Below are positions 43,114-53,840 of a stretch of 64,000 nucleotides of DNA, piece after piece. Each line of letters opens with the position of its first letter. Position 1 is the stretch's first letter. The position numbers and the translations under genes were made by a program. Source of the DNA: Isoetes taiwanensis (lineage: Eukaryota; Streptophyta; Lycopodiopsida; Isoetales; Isoetaceae); the NCBI GenBank assembly GCA_021234155.1, contig JAJEKV010000500.1:104179-168178 (forward strand). Reading direction: 5' to 3'. The notes under the pieces were generated by a model that saw only the letters and a list, made by a program, of their open reading frames with translations, made no database searches and had not been told where the DNA came from.

Positions 43114-43760
43114 TTACATTCGAAACCAGATTCTTAGCAGAAACATTGCATTTAAAACCAGATTCATAGCAAAATCCATATTTTTCTTCTCTCCCAATCT
43201 GCTAGTGTCACAGCCATCCTTATTGAAATCATTGGTAATATCAGACAAAACAGTGAAGCTCGGAACATCTGCCATTCCTGTATATTCCAGACTTCCAATC
43301 ATACTTCTAAAAAATAAAACAAGAATGACAATACTACTACTAGTACACACTATTGATATACTTCAGACTCTGCATGCAACAAATAAATCACATTAGGCAC
43401 TAAAAAATTTAATAAAAAACAACATGCAAGAAAAATACTTACCAGATTAGAATCCAGATTTAGAAATTCCTCCTACAAGTCGTCAAACAAGGCCTTCTAG
43501 TTGAAAAAGCCACCAAAATCTCTAGAAAGACACAAGAAAACAAAGATCCTTCAAAAACTATGATAATCTCAAACGCTCTTCTTCAAAATCACATCAAAAG
43601 AAAGAGCAAAATCTGGCGCTCCAGAAAACGTAAACAACGGTCGGATCGACGACGATAGAAACTCAAGGCGTCGACGACGCGCCATAGCCTGAGCTTCGGC
43701 AAAGAAAATTGTGAACAAGTAAAATTGTGATGTGGCAACGAAAATACCCCACCCCCCCAA
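43114..43760 (-). CDS. Possible small spliced gene, unidentified
   Basis: A 5' frame from an ATG at 43686 (MARRRRLEFLSSSIRPLFTF ending KKSV) is followed by about 140 bases with stops, a GTAAGT donor near 43440, an intron, an acceptor TTTTTTAG at about 43305 and a frame SMIGSLEYTGMADVPSFTVL continuing DFNKDGCDTSRLGEKKN to a stop. The frames do not join by the splice signals I can see. It may be a decayed gene or chance. No family recognised. Confidence 0.2.
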
Positions 43761-44050
43761 ATTTCACATTACATTAATGTCCACGCGTCGCAAATTTCGG
43801 CCAGAAATTGGTCTCCGTGCATCTGCACATCAGCCAATTTTCTAGGCCGGGCTCCACACGGACATTCCTATATACAAAAACTTCAGATAGATACCGTTGA
43901 TAAGCCACCATTTCTTGAACATATTCAAATGATATTCTAAAGTTACAAATTGCATCATAACTTCATAACTTGATACAACCACCATCTTGATCTAAAACAT
44001 ATGAGATTATGCCAGCAGAGTGTTGCTTTCTCGCAATGCCCCCCAAAACA
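43761..44050. other. Short intergenic stretch
   Basis: CpG-containing sequence, then AT-rich up to the LTR start. Nothing assignable. Confidence 0.3.
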
Positions 44051-44437
44051 TGTTAGCATTGTCAACACAACCAAGGCAAACTGAAGACCAAGAGGTAACT
44101 ACAAGAACTTAAGCAAATCTCAAGGTATATGAGATAGGCTAAGCCTTCCTGTACTGGCACTATCATCACCAACATAATTCATACCATCATAAATTCTTGC
44201 ATCAATTCATAAACTTCATTTGAGATTAGAGAAATAGAGATAACACATGAGAGAATCACATAATCATATTCAAAATATCAACTTCAACATAATAATCCAA
44301 CTAATCAAAAAAAGATACTCACAACTTCAAGAACTTTGCCTAGTTGCCATGTTCCAAAATTGGGCTTCCCTTTTACATGAATTTTAGCTAATTTATAGAA
44401 GACTCCACTTGATCCTAGCCATTAGATCTAGGCAAAT

Positions 44438-46674
44438 TAGGTCTTTGGCAGCCAATCATTGAAAGAATAAGAAAGAAGCTGAATAATTTCAAAGGTGGTT
44501 TATCCCTAGCTGGCAGAACTTTAATTGCTAATTCTATTCTTGCTAGCTCTCATATCTACTTTTCTTCTGCTCTTGTGGCTCCCAAGGCTGTTTACTATGA
44601 GATTGAGAAAACAATCAGGAGATTTATATGGAAGGGGTCACATAAGGTTGGTTGGAAGTTTGTTGCCAATCCTAAAGAGTTGGGGGGATTAGGTTGCAAA
44701 AATCTTCATCTGCAAGCCTGTGCTCTTGCTGGTAAATACATCTGGAAGTCCTTGTTGAACAACTCAAGTTCCTCCTCTAAATTTATTAGATATTGGATTC
44801 TATGCTCTCACCCTGAGGGTCCCTCTATAGGCCATATACTTCCTGATTCATGCTTCAATGTCCTCCATGCTGGTGTTAATACTTCTCCTCTTATGAGGAA
44901 CATTATTAATGCATGGAATAAAGTTCATTCTGCCTTTGAATATGCTCCTCCTCAAGACCTGAATCTGTACATGTCAATTTTCTGGAATCCTATCCTCAAG
45001 AACCATCCAAGTAAAGTCCTAGCTTTGAGACATCCGAGGGTGTACAAAAAGTGGTCTGACTATGGCTTCAAATTTGTACAAGACCTATACATCAACAACA
45101 AGCTAGTCTCTTGGACCTATTTGAAGAACATCATTCATGGTACTTCGAGTGACAAAAAGGTCTATTTTCACATAAAATCTATTCTGCCTCATATCTGGGG
45201 GAATAACATTGTTTCAAAGGCAACCAATTGGACTCTGGAAGGTAAATCTCATTATAAAGTTAGCAAGATCTACTCTTTGATAAGTAGAAATGATGAACCT
45301 TCTAAGGCAAGTTCTAAGTGGCTTATCTCTGAGGAAGAAAGCAACATTCTGTTCAAGGAGGTCTGGAACTCATATTGCTTCCCTAAGATCAGTTTCTTTA
45401 TTTGGCTGATAGCTAATAAAAGTATTCCCAATTTACAATTACTTACCAATAGGAATGCTGATATCTCTGCTTTCTGCCATCTTGGTTGTAATAGGGAGGA
45501 AAATCTTGAGCACATTTTCTTTTGTCCCAAGCTCAACTCCTTTTGGTCATGGTTCTTTGATAAACCTGGGTCATCTTTTCCCCAATAAGATTCCAGGCAA
45601 TCTATTGTCTTACATTCAAAATAAGTGTGCCTTTGCTAATTCTGTCATGTTTATTGCTCTGTGGAATGTCTGGAAAGCAAGAAATAGAGTGGTTTATGGT
45701 TTGAAAAAATTCTCAACTTTTTGGATCAAGGTGCACTTTCAATTTGATGTTGAGTCCACTGCATCAGCCCATAAAAGGAAATATGCAGATAAATACAACA
45801 GGAAATGGAATTCAATTGGTCTTTTCAGGGGGACTTTTGATTTATTTGCATCTAATCTTAATGTCATTAATTCTAATTCTATCTTTGATGATGATGTTAG
45901 CTTACTTGAAGATATGCAAAACTAGTCTGGGGGAGATTGAAGGCAGCCTTCTCAAGAAAGACATTGCCCTTCTCTATGGTGGAGGCAGAGGCAAGCAATA
46001 GCATCAAGTTAGCAAGATTATTCTGTAGGGAAGTGGTGCAGGTTTACAACATGTTCGACTTTCTTTCCATGTATCACTACTTCATGACCGAGAATCAGTT
46101 CTCAGGATTCAGAGAGCAGTATTACACACATAGAATGTTGGTAGACCTATATGGCTCCCTGCTCTGTTTGAGTGAGGTTGATCCTTCTTGCATTGACGAA
46201 ATTGTTGAGCAGACTACTGACTCATATACCTTTGATTCTGCTGCTCCTTTCTATGCTTACTTCAACTCTAGACTTGATTCCCTATGCCTTTAGGCTACCT
46301 TGTCTCTCTCATCTCTCCTGGACTCATTACCGGCCCTGCACTGTCATCAATTGCTCAATCTTATTTCCTAATCTGGCTGGAGTTTTTCGTTGCTTGTTTC
46401 AGGTCCATGTGTTGGCTGGGGTCGAGATTCCTCCCTTTCTATTGAAGTCAGCTTTGACTCATAAGTTATCTTCTATGATCACTAAAATTTTGAAACTTGA
46501 CTTGCATCACATATGCTGAGCAACATTCGCCTTATTTATGCTACATAATTTTGGTGATAGACCTTTGCTAAAATGTATTCTGCTGCCATAAGCAGAATCA
46601 TGTACTGTTTTTCTTGATTAATGGAAAAATCTACTCTTACTCTCTCAAAAAAAAAAAAAAAAAAAAAAAAAAGG
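44438..46674 (+). mobile_element. 5'-truncated LINE with zinc-binding RT C-terminus, poly(A) tail and target duplication
   Basis: Starts inside ORF2 in frame at 44440: WQPIIERIRKKLNNFKGGLS, LAGRTLIANSILASSHIYFS, RRFIWKGSHKVGWKFVANPK, LGGLGCKNLHLQACALAGKY, and later the zf-RVT segment PKISFFIWLIANKSIPNLQL with CHLGCNREENLEHIFFCP (45470-45530). A frameshift at about 45580 moves the frame to FIALWNVWKARNRVVYGLKK and a stop at 45925. A further open region (45937-46293) lies before a 26-A tail at 46647-46672. GGCAAAT stands on both sides (44431-44437, 46675-46681), and the sister LTR shows this word once. Insertion by target-primed reverse transcription, now inactive. Confidence 0.9.
45937..46293 (+). 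CDS. Extra open frame in the LINE tail, unidentified
   Basis: About 115 codons between the end of the RT protein and the poly(A) tail, reading MVEAEASNSIKLARLFCREV, VQVYNMFDFLSMYHYFMTEN, TTDSYTFDSAAPFYAYFNSR. The first Met may not be the start. No stop for 119 codons in AT-rich DNA suggests it was coding in the parent element. I do not recognise it; it could be the true ORF2 C-terminus after another frameshift, a third ORF, or a captured host exon. Confidence 0.35.
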   Translation: MKAAFSRKTLPFSMVEAEASNSIKLARLFCREVVQVYNMFDFLSMYHYFMTENQFSGFREQYYTHRMLVDLYGSLLCLSEVDPSCIDEIVEQTTDSYTFDSAAPFYAYFNSRLDSLCL

Positions 46675-46884
46675 GGCAAATCACAACCTTAGATCCAAAT
46701 TCCAACTACCATAAGTTCACTAGATTTGCCAACTCATGATCAAATCTAGGCCATCTAATCTCCTTGCAACTACCATGCTCCTCTAGATTCATGACACATC
46801 ATCCAAATATCAAGCATTGAAAATATTTTCAGGAGGACTTTAATACTCCTCCAAGTCCATAGGTTCCACTTCAATATAATATAT

Positions 46885-47833
46885 AGGCTTGTCATTCATC
46901 ACAGCAGCCGTATACAATGTGTGGAAAACTAGAGAGAGAGAGAGGGGATAGCCGACCATAGGAACAATATCGGACTACCCCCAAAAAGAAATGTGCCAAG
47001 GCAAAATAAAAGGGTAATGGCGACAACTTCTCATCGGGATAAAAAACCCCGCCCTTTCGGGTTTTCGAGGAAAACCCTAATGAGAAATGGTCGCCAACAA
47101 CCTTGAATGTGTTGCCTGGAGAATGGAGAGAAACGAGTTGATGGGCTAACGCAAAATAGAGCACTCCACCTTTAAAACGGGCGAAAAGCTCTCCCGAATG
47201 TGTCCATGGAGAACCGGGCGAGAGGGTGATGGCGAACAGAAATAGAACAGGACCCCAACAGATGGCGGAAAACGGCAGAATCCTGCAAGCAATACCAAAA
47301 ACTCCCAAAAAGAACACCCGTAAATGGTCAGAGAAGACAAACACCACAAGCTGCACCAAGAAAGTCCGAAAATGAAAACAGAGGAAAAAAGAACATAACA
47401 GAAAAAGATAGCCCAGCGGGTGGAGAATCATTAGGTAAAAATAGGCATCACCCTCGAGGTGGAAATAAACAGTATAAAGCATCACCCAGCGGGTGGAGAA
47501 ACACTATGTAAAAATATGCATCACCCTCGAGGTGGAAATAAACAAAAGATCACCCCAGTGGAGAACAACTGGCCCAGAGGGCTTATGGAACAGGAACATA
47601 AGAATAGCAACACTCACAGGTGGAGAACAACAAAGAGGCATGAACAACAAAAAATACAAATGAAAAAGACTCATGCGCCACCGTCAGCAGGGCGGGAAGG
47701 GAGGGAAGCCACGAGAGGAGAAGAAGAGCTGCTGTGAGAAGACGCCGATAACCGAGCCAAAACGGAAAAGGCCTAATATAGGCGCTCGTCCCTTCCCAGA
47801 ATGGCGATCCGATGGCTCGGATCGATGGGATAT
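46885..47833 (-). mobile_element. Second insertion in the LTR copy; LINE-related non-autonomous element
   Basis: Interrupts the LTR between TTCAATATAATA and CCTTCCTCATGC. On the minus strand it begins CT-rich, holds tandem repeats, and near its 3' end has GGTTTTCCTCGAAAACCC...GGGGTTTTTTA, a hairpin-like word shared with the tail of the antisense LINE at 50145-50285. That tail is typical of the same LINE family, so this is probably a non-autonomous or truncated relative. A 197-codon hydrophobic frame on the minus strand (46892-47485) looks like a chance product of T-rich sequence. Confidence 0.5.
47412..47575. repeat. 73-bp tandem repeat inside the second insertion
   Basis: Two full copies and a partial third: CCCAGCGGGTGGAGAA at 47412 and 47485, with GCATCACCCTCGAGGTGGAA in both. 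Confidence 0.75.
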
Positions 47834-48002
47834 CCTTCCTCATGCTTCTCCACAATATTTGCATATTTTTTACATTTTCTCCACATCACCCATATAGTTC
47901 TTCATTTATCCATATATTTCTAAGCACAATATACAAAAATAAAGATAAAACACACAATGACATCTCAACTGGAAGAGAGAAAAATAAGCAAGGTTAAATT
48001 GG

Positions 48003-49440
48003 TCCATGCTTTGTGTGTGATTCTTATGGTCATCTAAAAGTTAATTGCCCCAAATCAAATAAAGGTAATAAATGCTTTAATTGACAAGGGTTTGGGCACT
48101 TAGCAAATGAATGCCCTAGCCCTAAGACTATTACAAAGGTGGAAATAGAGATACCCTTGGCAGGGGCCAAAGTTACAACACCAAAGGAGGAAGAAGTAAT
48201 TATGAAAAAGGCAGAGGCAGATTTTCAACCATAAACATGGCAGCATAAAAGATTGAAAAAGAGAAAGAAATACAAGATGCAGATGTTGAGGTAAATAATT
48301 CTCAAACCTTATCTGTTGATTATGATTGTAAGCTACAGAATGATGGTCTATATGTGCTAGATAGTGGAGCTGAGAGAAGCATGATTAGATCACCTTCTAA
48401 GCTCAAGGAAAATATTTGCAAAGATTCAAGCTTTGTTCAAATGGGAGAACTTTTTGATCTAAATAGACAACCTGTCATTCTTAAAAATGTTCTTTGTGTT
48501 CCGAACTTAATTAAGAATTTGATCTCAATCACACAATGTTTTGATCTTGGATACCATGTGCATTTTGGAAGGCACTATTGCAAGGTGTTGCAAGACAACG
48601 AATTAGAGTAAAAAGGTGGTAAATTATTTGGTTTTAGAAATGATGATTTAAGTGCCATCAATGCTATTACAATACCAACTCTAAAACAATAGCATGGGAG
48701 GTTAAGCCATACACATGTAAATAATCTGAAATACATGGTCAAGACAAGCCAAATTAATGTAATTGAAATAGAAGGAATAGAATAGAATAGTTGTTTTAGA
48801 AAGGTTAAGTTGTATGGAGTGTCTAAAAGGCAAACATTCTAGATTACCTTTTCCTATAAAGGGAAAAAGGGCAAAAGAAGTTAATGAGCTGGTGCACAGT
48901 GATTTGAATGGGCCATTGTTATTACTTTTATTAATAATTATTCCAGGAAAACCAAATATTACACACTGAAGAACAAAGATCATGCATTCGAGGCATTCAA
49001 GGCTTATCAAGCAGAAATGGAGCGACAAACTGATACAAATTTGTGTCTAGCAGATTCAATAATTGCTGCTATACAAATGGCATATAAAGATAACTTACAT
49101 GCTCCCGCTCTCCTCAACAAAATGGAGTTTTTGAAAGAAAGAACAGGCCTATTTTAAAATCAATAAGATCTATGCTAGCACTCTGGACTGCCAAATTTCT
49201 TATGGGAAGAAGCACTACAAGCTATTGTAGAAGTTCAAATAAATCGCCATCTAGGAGGACTAACAGAAAGGCACCAGACAAGTTATAATATGGCTCTAAA
49301 CATGTTTTTCATTAATATAAGGTCTATAGATGTCTAAGTTATGCTCATGTGCCAGAAGAAATTAGAAAAAAGCTTGATCCATCAATGTGTGAGACCATGA
49401 AGAATTTGAGCTATTTGCTTGGAGATTGTTTTTTTTTTTT
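48003..49440 (+). mobile_element. Decayed Ty1/copia: gag zinc knuckles, protease region, GAG-pre-integrase, integrase
   Basis: In order: a CCHC knuckle CFVCDSYGHLKVNC (48008-48049) and a second with its second Cys lost to a stop (CFN-stop-QGFGHLANEC, 48069-48111); the aspartic protease motif DSGAERSMI (about 48360); LKNVLCVPNLIKNLISITQC (48480-48540); the pre-integrase HGRLSHTHVNNLKY (48693) and CLECLKGKHS; integrase pieces LVHSDLNGPL, FINNYSRKTKYYTLKNKDHA, QQNGVFERKNRPILKSIRSM; and SYAHVPEEIRKKLDPS (49335). Many stops and frameshifts. RT, RNase H and both LTRs are absent. Two zinc knuckles are less usual than one in plant copia gag. Confidence 0.85.
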
Positions 49441-50144
49441 CCACGAAAGAAAATATGGAGTAATTATTGCATATGACGCGAAAACAGAGGTACGGATAAT
49501 TTAAGGTGTGACTTCTGGCTGGTAAGTAGTGCTGGACATCTTTTGCCTTTTTTTTATACATCGGTTCCAGGTTTACAACCCATCAAAGATCAAGCTAGCA
49601 TTATGCCAGGGAAAGAATTATACCTTAGAGCTTAAGTGTGAGTAGTTCTGCAAGAATGATAACGAGAAGCTTTGACACCTTGATGCATGGGCGCAAAGAT
49701 AAAAGCAAATGTGAAAAATGTTTAAAGGTACAAGAAATTTATCTGGGGGGCTGCCAATATTTCTTTAGTTCAACTTGTGTGAGTTAGAAATAGTGTGGAA
49801 GACGCCCAGTGTGGGGGAATTTACGTGAAATTGGAACGATCTGAAAGAGATGATATTTGGTTTAAGGGTCGGGGTTACTACATCCATGTAATAAAAACCA
49901 CACGTCGTCTTATTAAGGTTTGTATATATGACATCAGCGCACATCACTACATGGAGAAGAAAGCATTTCTTATGTACAGTTGAGAAGCACAAGACCTACA
50001 AGAAGGAGTGCGAATTTTTGGAGGGTTTTTTTGGGAAGGGTTTAGAGGGTTTTTTAGTATGTAAGTTATTTATCCAATTTTTTTAGTGTTTGCTAAGTGT
50101 CATAATAGAATAGAATAGAATAGAATAGAATAGAATAGTTTTTT
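49441..50144. other. Unassigned stretch ending in a microsatellite
   Basis: A 62-codon frame at 49795-49983 is open but unrecognised. An (AATAG)n microsatellite occupies about 50103-50138. The same pentamer run occurs near 48777 and, inverted, at 60362-60385. Confidence 0.4.
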
Positions 50145-51115
50145 TTATCGTCCACTGAGACCAATCGGCCTATGGGACCCGGGAAGGAGCAAAAAAACTT
50201 ATTCTTGTCCGGGTTAAAAACCCCTCACCAAGGGTTTTCGAGGGAAAACCGCGGGCAAGAATAAGAATGTTTGCCAAACCGCATAAGTATACATCATCAT
50301 GAAATAAATGTGTATGTACATGTCAAGTGCGCTTTCGAGGACATAGCTGATCTCGCATGTCCATGACCTCGAAGGTATGATCCTAGCATCCGCATGCGGA
50401 TGCCGTGCTCACGTCACATGTAGCGGCTGGCCGGCCCGACCAACTCAAAGATAGCGCGTCCGATTTGATCATATGTGGGCAACTTTGAAGGGTATGAGAT
50501 TCATCCTCAATGACTCCCATTTGGCAAAGATTGACAGAGCTCGCCCCGACGTGGCTCACCAATCCATCTGCCCGTCTCAATTCCAAGATGATGTGCCCCC
50601 CGCAATTAATGGAGGCAATGAGTCCGTCTTTTCATGGGCAAGTGGGTGCACGTGGTAGCATTGTGGGCCTCTGCTCCAATGTGGGATTTATGTGGCTATT
50701 TGGTAGTGTCTTTGTCTTGACCTCGTTCAAGGGGCCGGCATCCCAAAGCTTGCTGATGAAGCAAGCGCCAAGATATTGCCTCAAGCTATGGCGATCTGCC
50801 TGCTTGCACATGTATGCACCTCGTGTTCTGCACATTCCATCTAGCCATCCATTGAGCTCTCTTTTCCCTCAAGAGGGCCTTGAGGCGTTGTGGCCCCATT
50901 GCCATGATATAAGCTAGTTTTGGGAGACGAGCATCGGGCCCATGTTGACCACCTTTCCCGAAAATAGACAATGTGGCTTATCAAGGGGCAGCCCTCAAGA
51001 GGCAAGAAATCCTGCTTTCTAGCAAAGAGAATTTGATATGGGACTGTGGACTTCACCCTAGTGCTCGTACCAAGAAGGCTTTCGCAGACCGCCCAAGTCA
51101 TTCCAAGTAGCGAGG
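50139..51115 (-). mobile_element. LINE 3' region, decayed, with pentanucleotide tail
   Basis: On the minus strand 50600-50470 reads CQMGVIEDESHTLQSCPHMI, the zinc-binding end of a LINE ORF2 (CxxC...HxxxxCP). Upstream, to 51115, lie degraded thumb-to-RNase-type segments with many frameshifts. The 3' UTR holds GGTTTTCCCTCGAAAACCC (about 50235), shared with 46885-47833. It runs into AAAAAAAACTATTCTATTC repeats, i.e. a LINE with a microsatellite tail instead of plain poly(A). Confidence 0.6.
50386..50403. repeat. Perfect 18-bp palindrome
   Basis: GCATCCGCATGCGGATGC, centred on a GCATGC site, in GC-rich LINE-derived sequence. Probably chance within the decayed LINE. Confidence 0.6.
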
Positions 51116-51171
51116 GATACTACTGGGCTCCATACTTCCACCCCGTATAAGTCAGAATTGAGTCATAGAGT

Positions 51172-51400
51172 CAATTTTGTGTCAAAATTAGAGTGAGCTC
51201 TAGCATTAATATTTAATGAGCCCTAAAATCAGTATCACGGTTAACATTAGAGTTCGCCCCAATTTTGTGTCAAAATTGGAGTGAGCTCTAGCATTAGTAT
51301 TTAATGAGCCCTAAAATCAATACCACCGTTAAAAAATAGAGTTCGCCCCAGGCGCCCAGGCTCAATGTATATCATGTAGCTCAATGTATATCATGTAGCT
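51172..51400. repeat. 88-bp tandem duplication and 20-bp tandem
   Basis: Two copies (51172 and 51260) of CAATTTTGTGTCAAAATT...TTTAATGAGCCCTAAAATCA...AGAGTTCGCCCCA, then CTCAATGTATATCATGTAG twice at 51361-51400. CAATTTTGTGTCAAAATTG is itself nearly palindromic. Confidence 0.75.
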
Positions 51401-53300
51401 GCTTGTAGAGAGTATTAGATTTACATTGAACTCTAAATTGAGAGAACACCAACTCATGAGTGGAATTTGAGTAGCTAGGGGACTAAAAAATCACCACAAG
51501 CTAAACATAGATGGCATTTAAACCACAAATAAGATTCATGCAACAAAAACCAAGTATTTCTATTTCAATTAACAAATGCTAAGTGGAGACCATTGCTTCA
51601 TGAGTGGATTTGAGAGAGCATCACAAGCTCAACATAGGTGGTATTTAGACTATAATAATGAAATTCATGCAAACAAAACATTTGCAATGCTTAGTGGACA
51701 TTATTGCTTAGTGACGTGGGCTTGTAAATAGCTTGAAAGTTACCCGTTTTACAAGGTACAATTACTCTGCCTTGAACCTCAATTGCACAGATTTGAAATT
51801 GTTCAAAAATCAATGAGATAATCATGTAACATGCTTTGCAACTATATAAACAAAAGGCATCAATTAACTTCCACCAGAAATAGTTTATACAATCTTAACC
51901 AAATGAGATCCAAAACACTGGATACTACTCTGGACACTGGGTCTAAGCACTTGCGTGTCAGATCTGAATACTATAAAAGCTTCTTTTCCTACTTCTGCAA
52001 GCCAAAATGGATCAACAATAGGGAAAAATACCAATTAGCTTTTCAAAGCCCCAAATGGACTACAATTTGATGATAAACAATTAATATTCAAGCTACTAAT
52101 TAAATAGATAATTATTTTCCCGTCCCACCTGATGCTCAAGCTTGTTCTTAGGGAAGTTTGATCTGAGAAAGATCTAAAAATGTCTGATCAACAATGTCCT
52201 ACATCACAAAGCATGTGACCTTTAGCATTATAACAAGAAAAACGAGCATATTACACCTTTTGCACATCTTGGAAGCGCATGTGTCAAGAAAATTGAAATA
52301 TCCCTAGGAGAAGGAAGTCTGCTTACCTGGTTTAGTGGGATGAACAGTATAAGACTGGGTTAATTAAGAAATATATATTTCTCTTACATCTGCCTTCATC
52401 TACATAAGAAAATAATGCATTTCAAGCCAAGGAAGTTCTCCTGTATAAGAAGGGAATCATGGCACTCAATGCAACAAGTTTTTTAAGTCTACTCGGTTAA
52501 GTAAATTGCAGAAATTCCTTCAATCCATCAGAGCGCTTATTTGTACCTTAAAGTAGAGGAACAATGTCGCACAGGTTCTGGAATGAACTACTTTTTCATT
52601 CTACCAATGACTAATGGTAACAATGTAATACACAAGCCTACCTTTGTGGAGCAAGAGTGCTGGCACACAATGTCTGGATACAACTTCATCATCTTTTAAA
52701 AATCTTGAAAATCCTACCACGTTAAGGATTCATAGGTCTCTGCAACAAGCAATAGATGTTACCCAATAGTCGAAAACACAGAGAACTCTGGATCTAAAGC
52801 TGAGAAGTACCGAACTCTTCACCTCGCAATGAGATTTCTCTCCTTTATTCATTCAATATGACATAGATTTACGACTCTGCACGAAAGAGATTTTGGGAGT
52901 ACCTCTGTGGAGCAAAAGCGCCGGCGCACATGGATTGGAGATAGCAAATCACAAATCCAAAGCCTGTTGCTGCGACCAATTTGGAGCTTCTGCATGAGGT
53001 TGCATGCGAGTTTGAAGCCTATTTCTGTGCAGGTAAACCTAAAAAGGTCCAACAGGTAGAAATCATAAATCTGTGCATCATCCAAAGCATCTTAAGATAA
53101 AGCCTTATCTTCCAAGGAAAGAGTGCCGCCGCCCATGACGTTTCTCTGTGAGAAGGCTGCTCCTGTGCAGACCAGAAATAAGAAGTATCAAACGTGTAGA
53201 AGAAAAAAATTAAGCATCGTCCAGAGCACGCGCGCCGGCGCGCACCCTCTGCAAGATACAGTCCAAACTCTGCAAGATACATGAAAAATGAATTGATATG
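51401..53300. other. Gene-free stretch
   Basis: A diverged duplication of about 130 bp at 51440-51700 (CATGAGTGGATTTGAG). Similar words CTNTGTGGAGCAANAG at 52644 and 52912 hint at an old 270-bp repeat. No coding evidence. Confidence 0.4.
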
Positions 53301-53303
53301 TAA

Positions 53304-53837
53304 GGGTGCCTCCCATTAGGGCGGGAAGTTCTTCGCTCCTTTCGAAAAAAGGGAGGCTGCCCTCGCCATGTCAGCAGAAATAGGTATTTGGATTAGTAAG
53401 GTGCATCCCCATTATACAGAAACCGAGTTTGCCATGTCATCGGAACTGAGTTCCTACAATCTGTTAGGGCGCATACCATTCCCATTATTGTTGTTGAGCT
53501 GCTCTGTTCTTGGCCGATTGCATTGAGAGGACAAACCAGCACTGGGCTACAAGACAAACCCAGGTTGCTAGAGGACAAATCCGGCTTGCATTGAGGGCAA
53601 TTCGGAAGTCCTCGAGGACTTCTGAAGAAAGGGAAGGTGCCCTGGACTCGTCAGCAAAACTCCGGTGCCTTGAAGGTAATGGGAATGCTTTTTTTCCTGG
53701 CTGGGTTTGCCATGTGGCAAAGTTAGCCTGGATAACGGCCTAATGGGGATGCACCCTAACGGGGAATGGCATTTTTGGAACTGGGTTTGACACATGGCAA
53801 AGGGAAGGTCGATTTTTGGGCTAATGGGGAGGCACCT
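53304..53837. mobile_element. Outer PIF/Harbinger-type MITE (TAA target duplication)
   Basis: TAA (53301-53303) then GGGTGCCTCCC at the left, and GGGAGGCACCT then TAA (53838-53840) at the right. It encloses a second element with related ends. Non-coding. Confidence 0.6.
53400..53756. mobile_element. Inner nested MITE of the same family
   Basis: TAA (53397-53399) then GGTGCATCCCCATTA at the left and TAATGGGGATGCACCC then TAA (53757-53759) at the right. Subterminal TTTGCCATGT and ACATGGCAAA words are shared with the outer element. Further GGTGCC words inside suggest a third layer. Confidence 0.6.
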
Positions 53838-53840
53838 TAA

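Larger units (their letters stand above)
44051..47956 (-). mobile_element. Second copy of the 720-bp LTR, split by two insertions
   Basis: Pieces 44051-44437, 46675-46884 and about 47834-47956 align in order with 36535-37250 at high identity. A LINE (44438-46674) and a second insert (about 46885-47833) interrupt it. Orientation is the same as the first copy. No internal part or primer site adjoins it, so it may be a solo LTR. Confidence 0.75.

Noticed and set aside
46892-47485. Hydrophobic 197-codon protein gene
   Set aside because: T-rich, Phe/Leu-rich translation over a tandem repeat and a LINE tail motif; no conserved domain, no helix spacing typical of a transporter, and it lies wholly inside a transposon insert.
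50386-50403. Functional operator-like palindrome
   Set aside because: Single occurrence inside decayed LINE sequence with no nearby gene.
53304-53837. Tc1/mariner MITE (TA target)
   Set aside because: TAA stands on both sides of both nested elements, so a 3-bp PIF/Harbinger-type duplication explains the data better.
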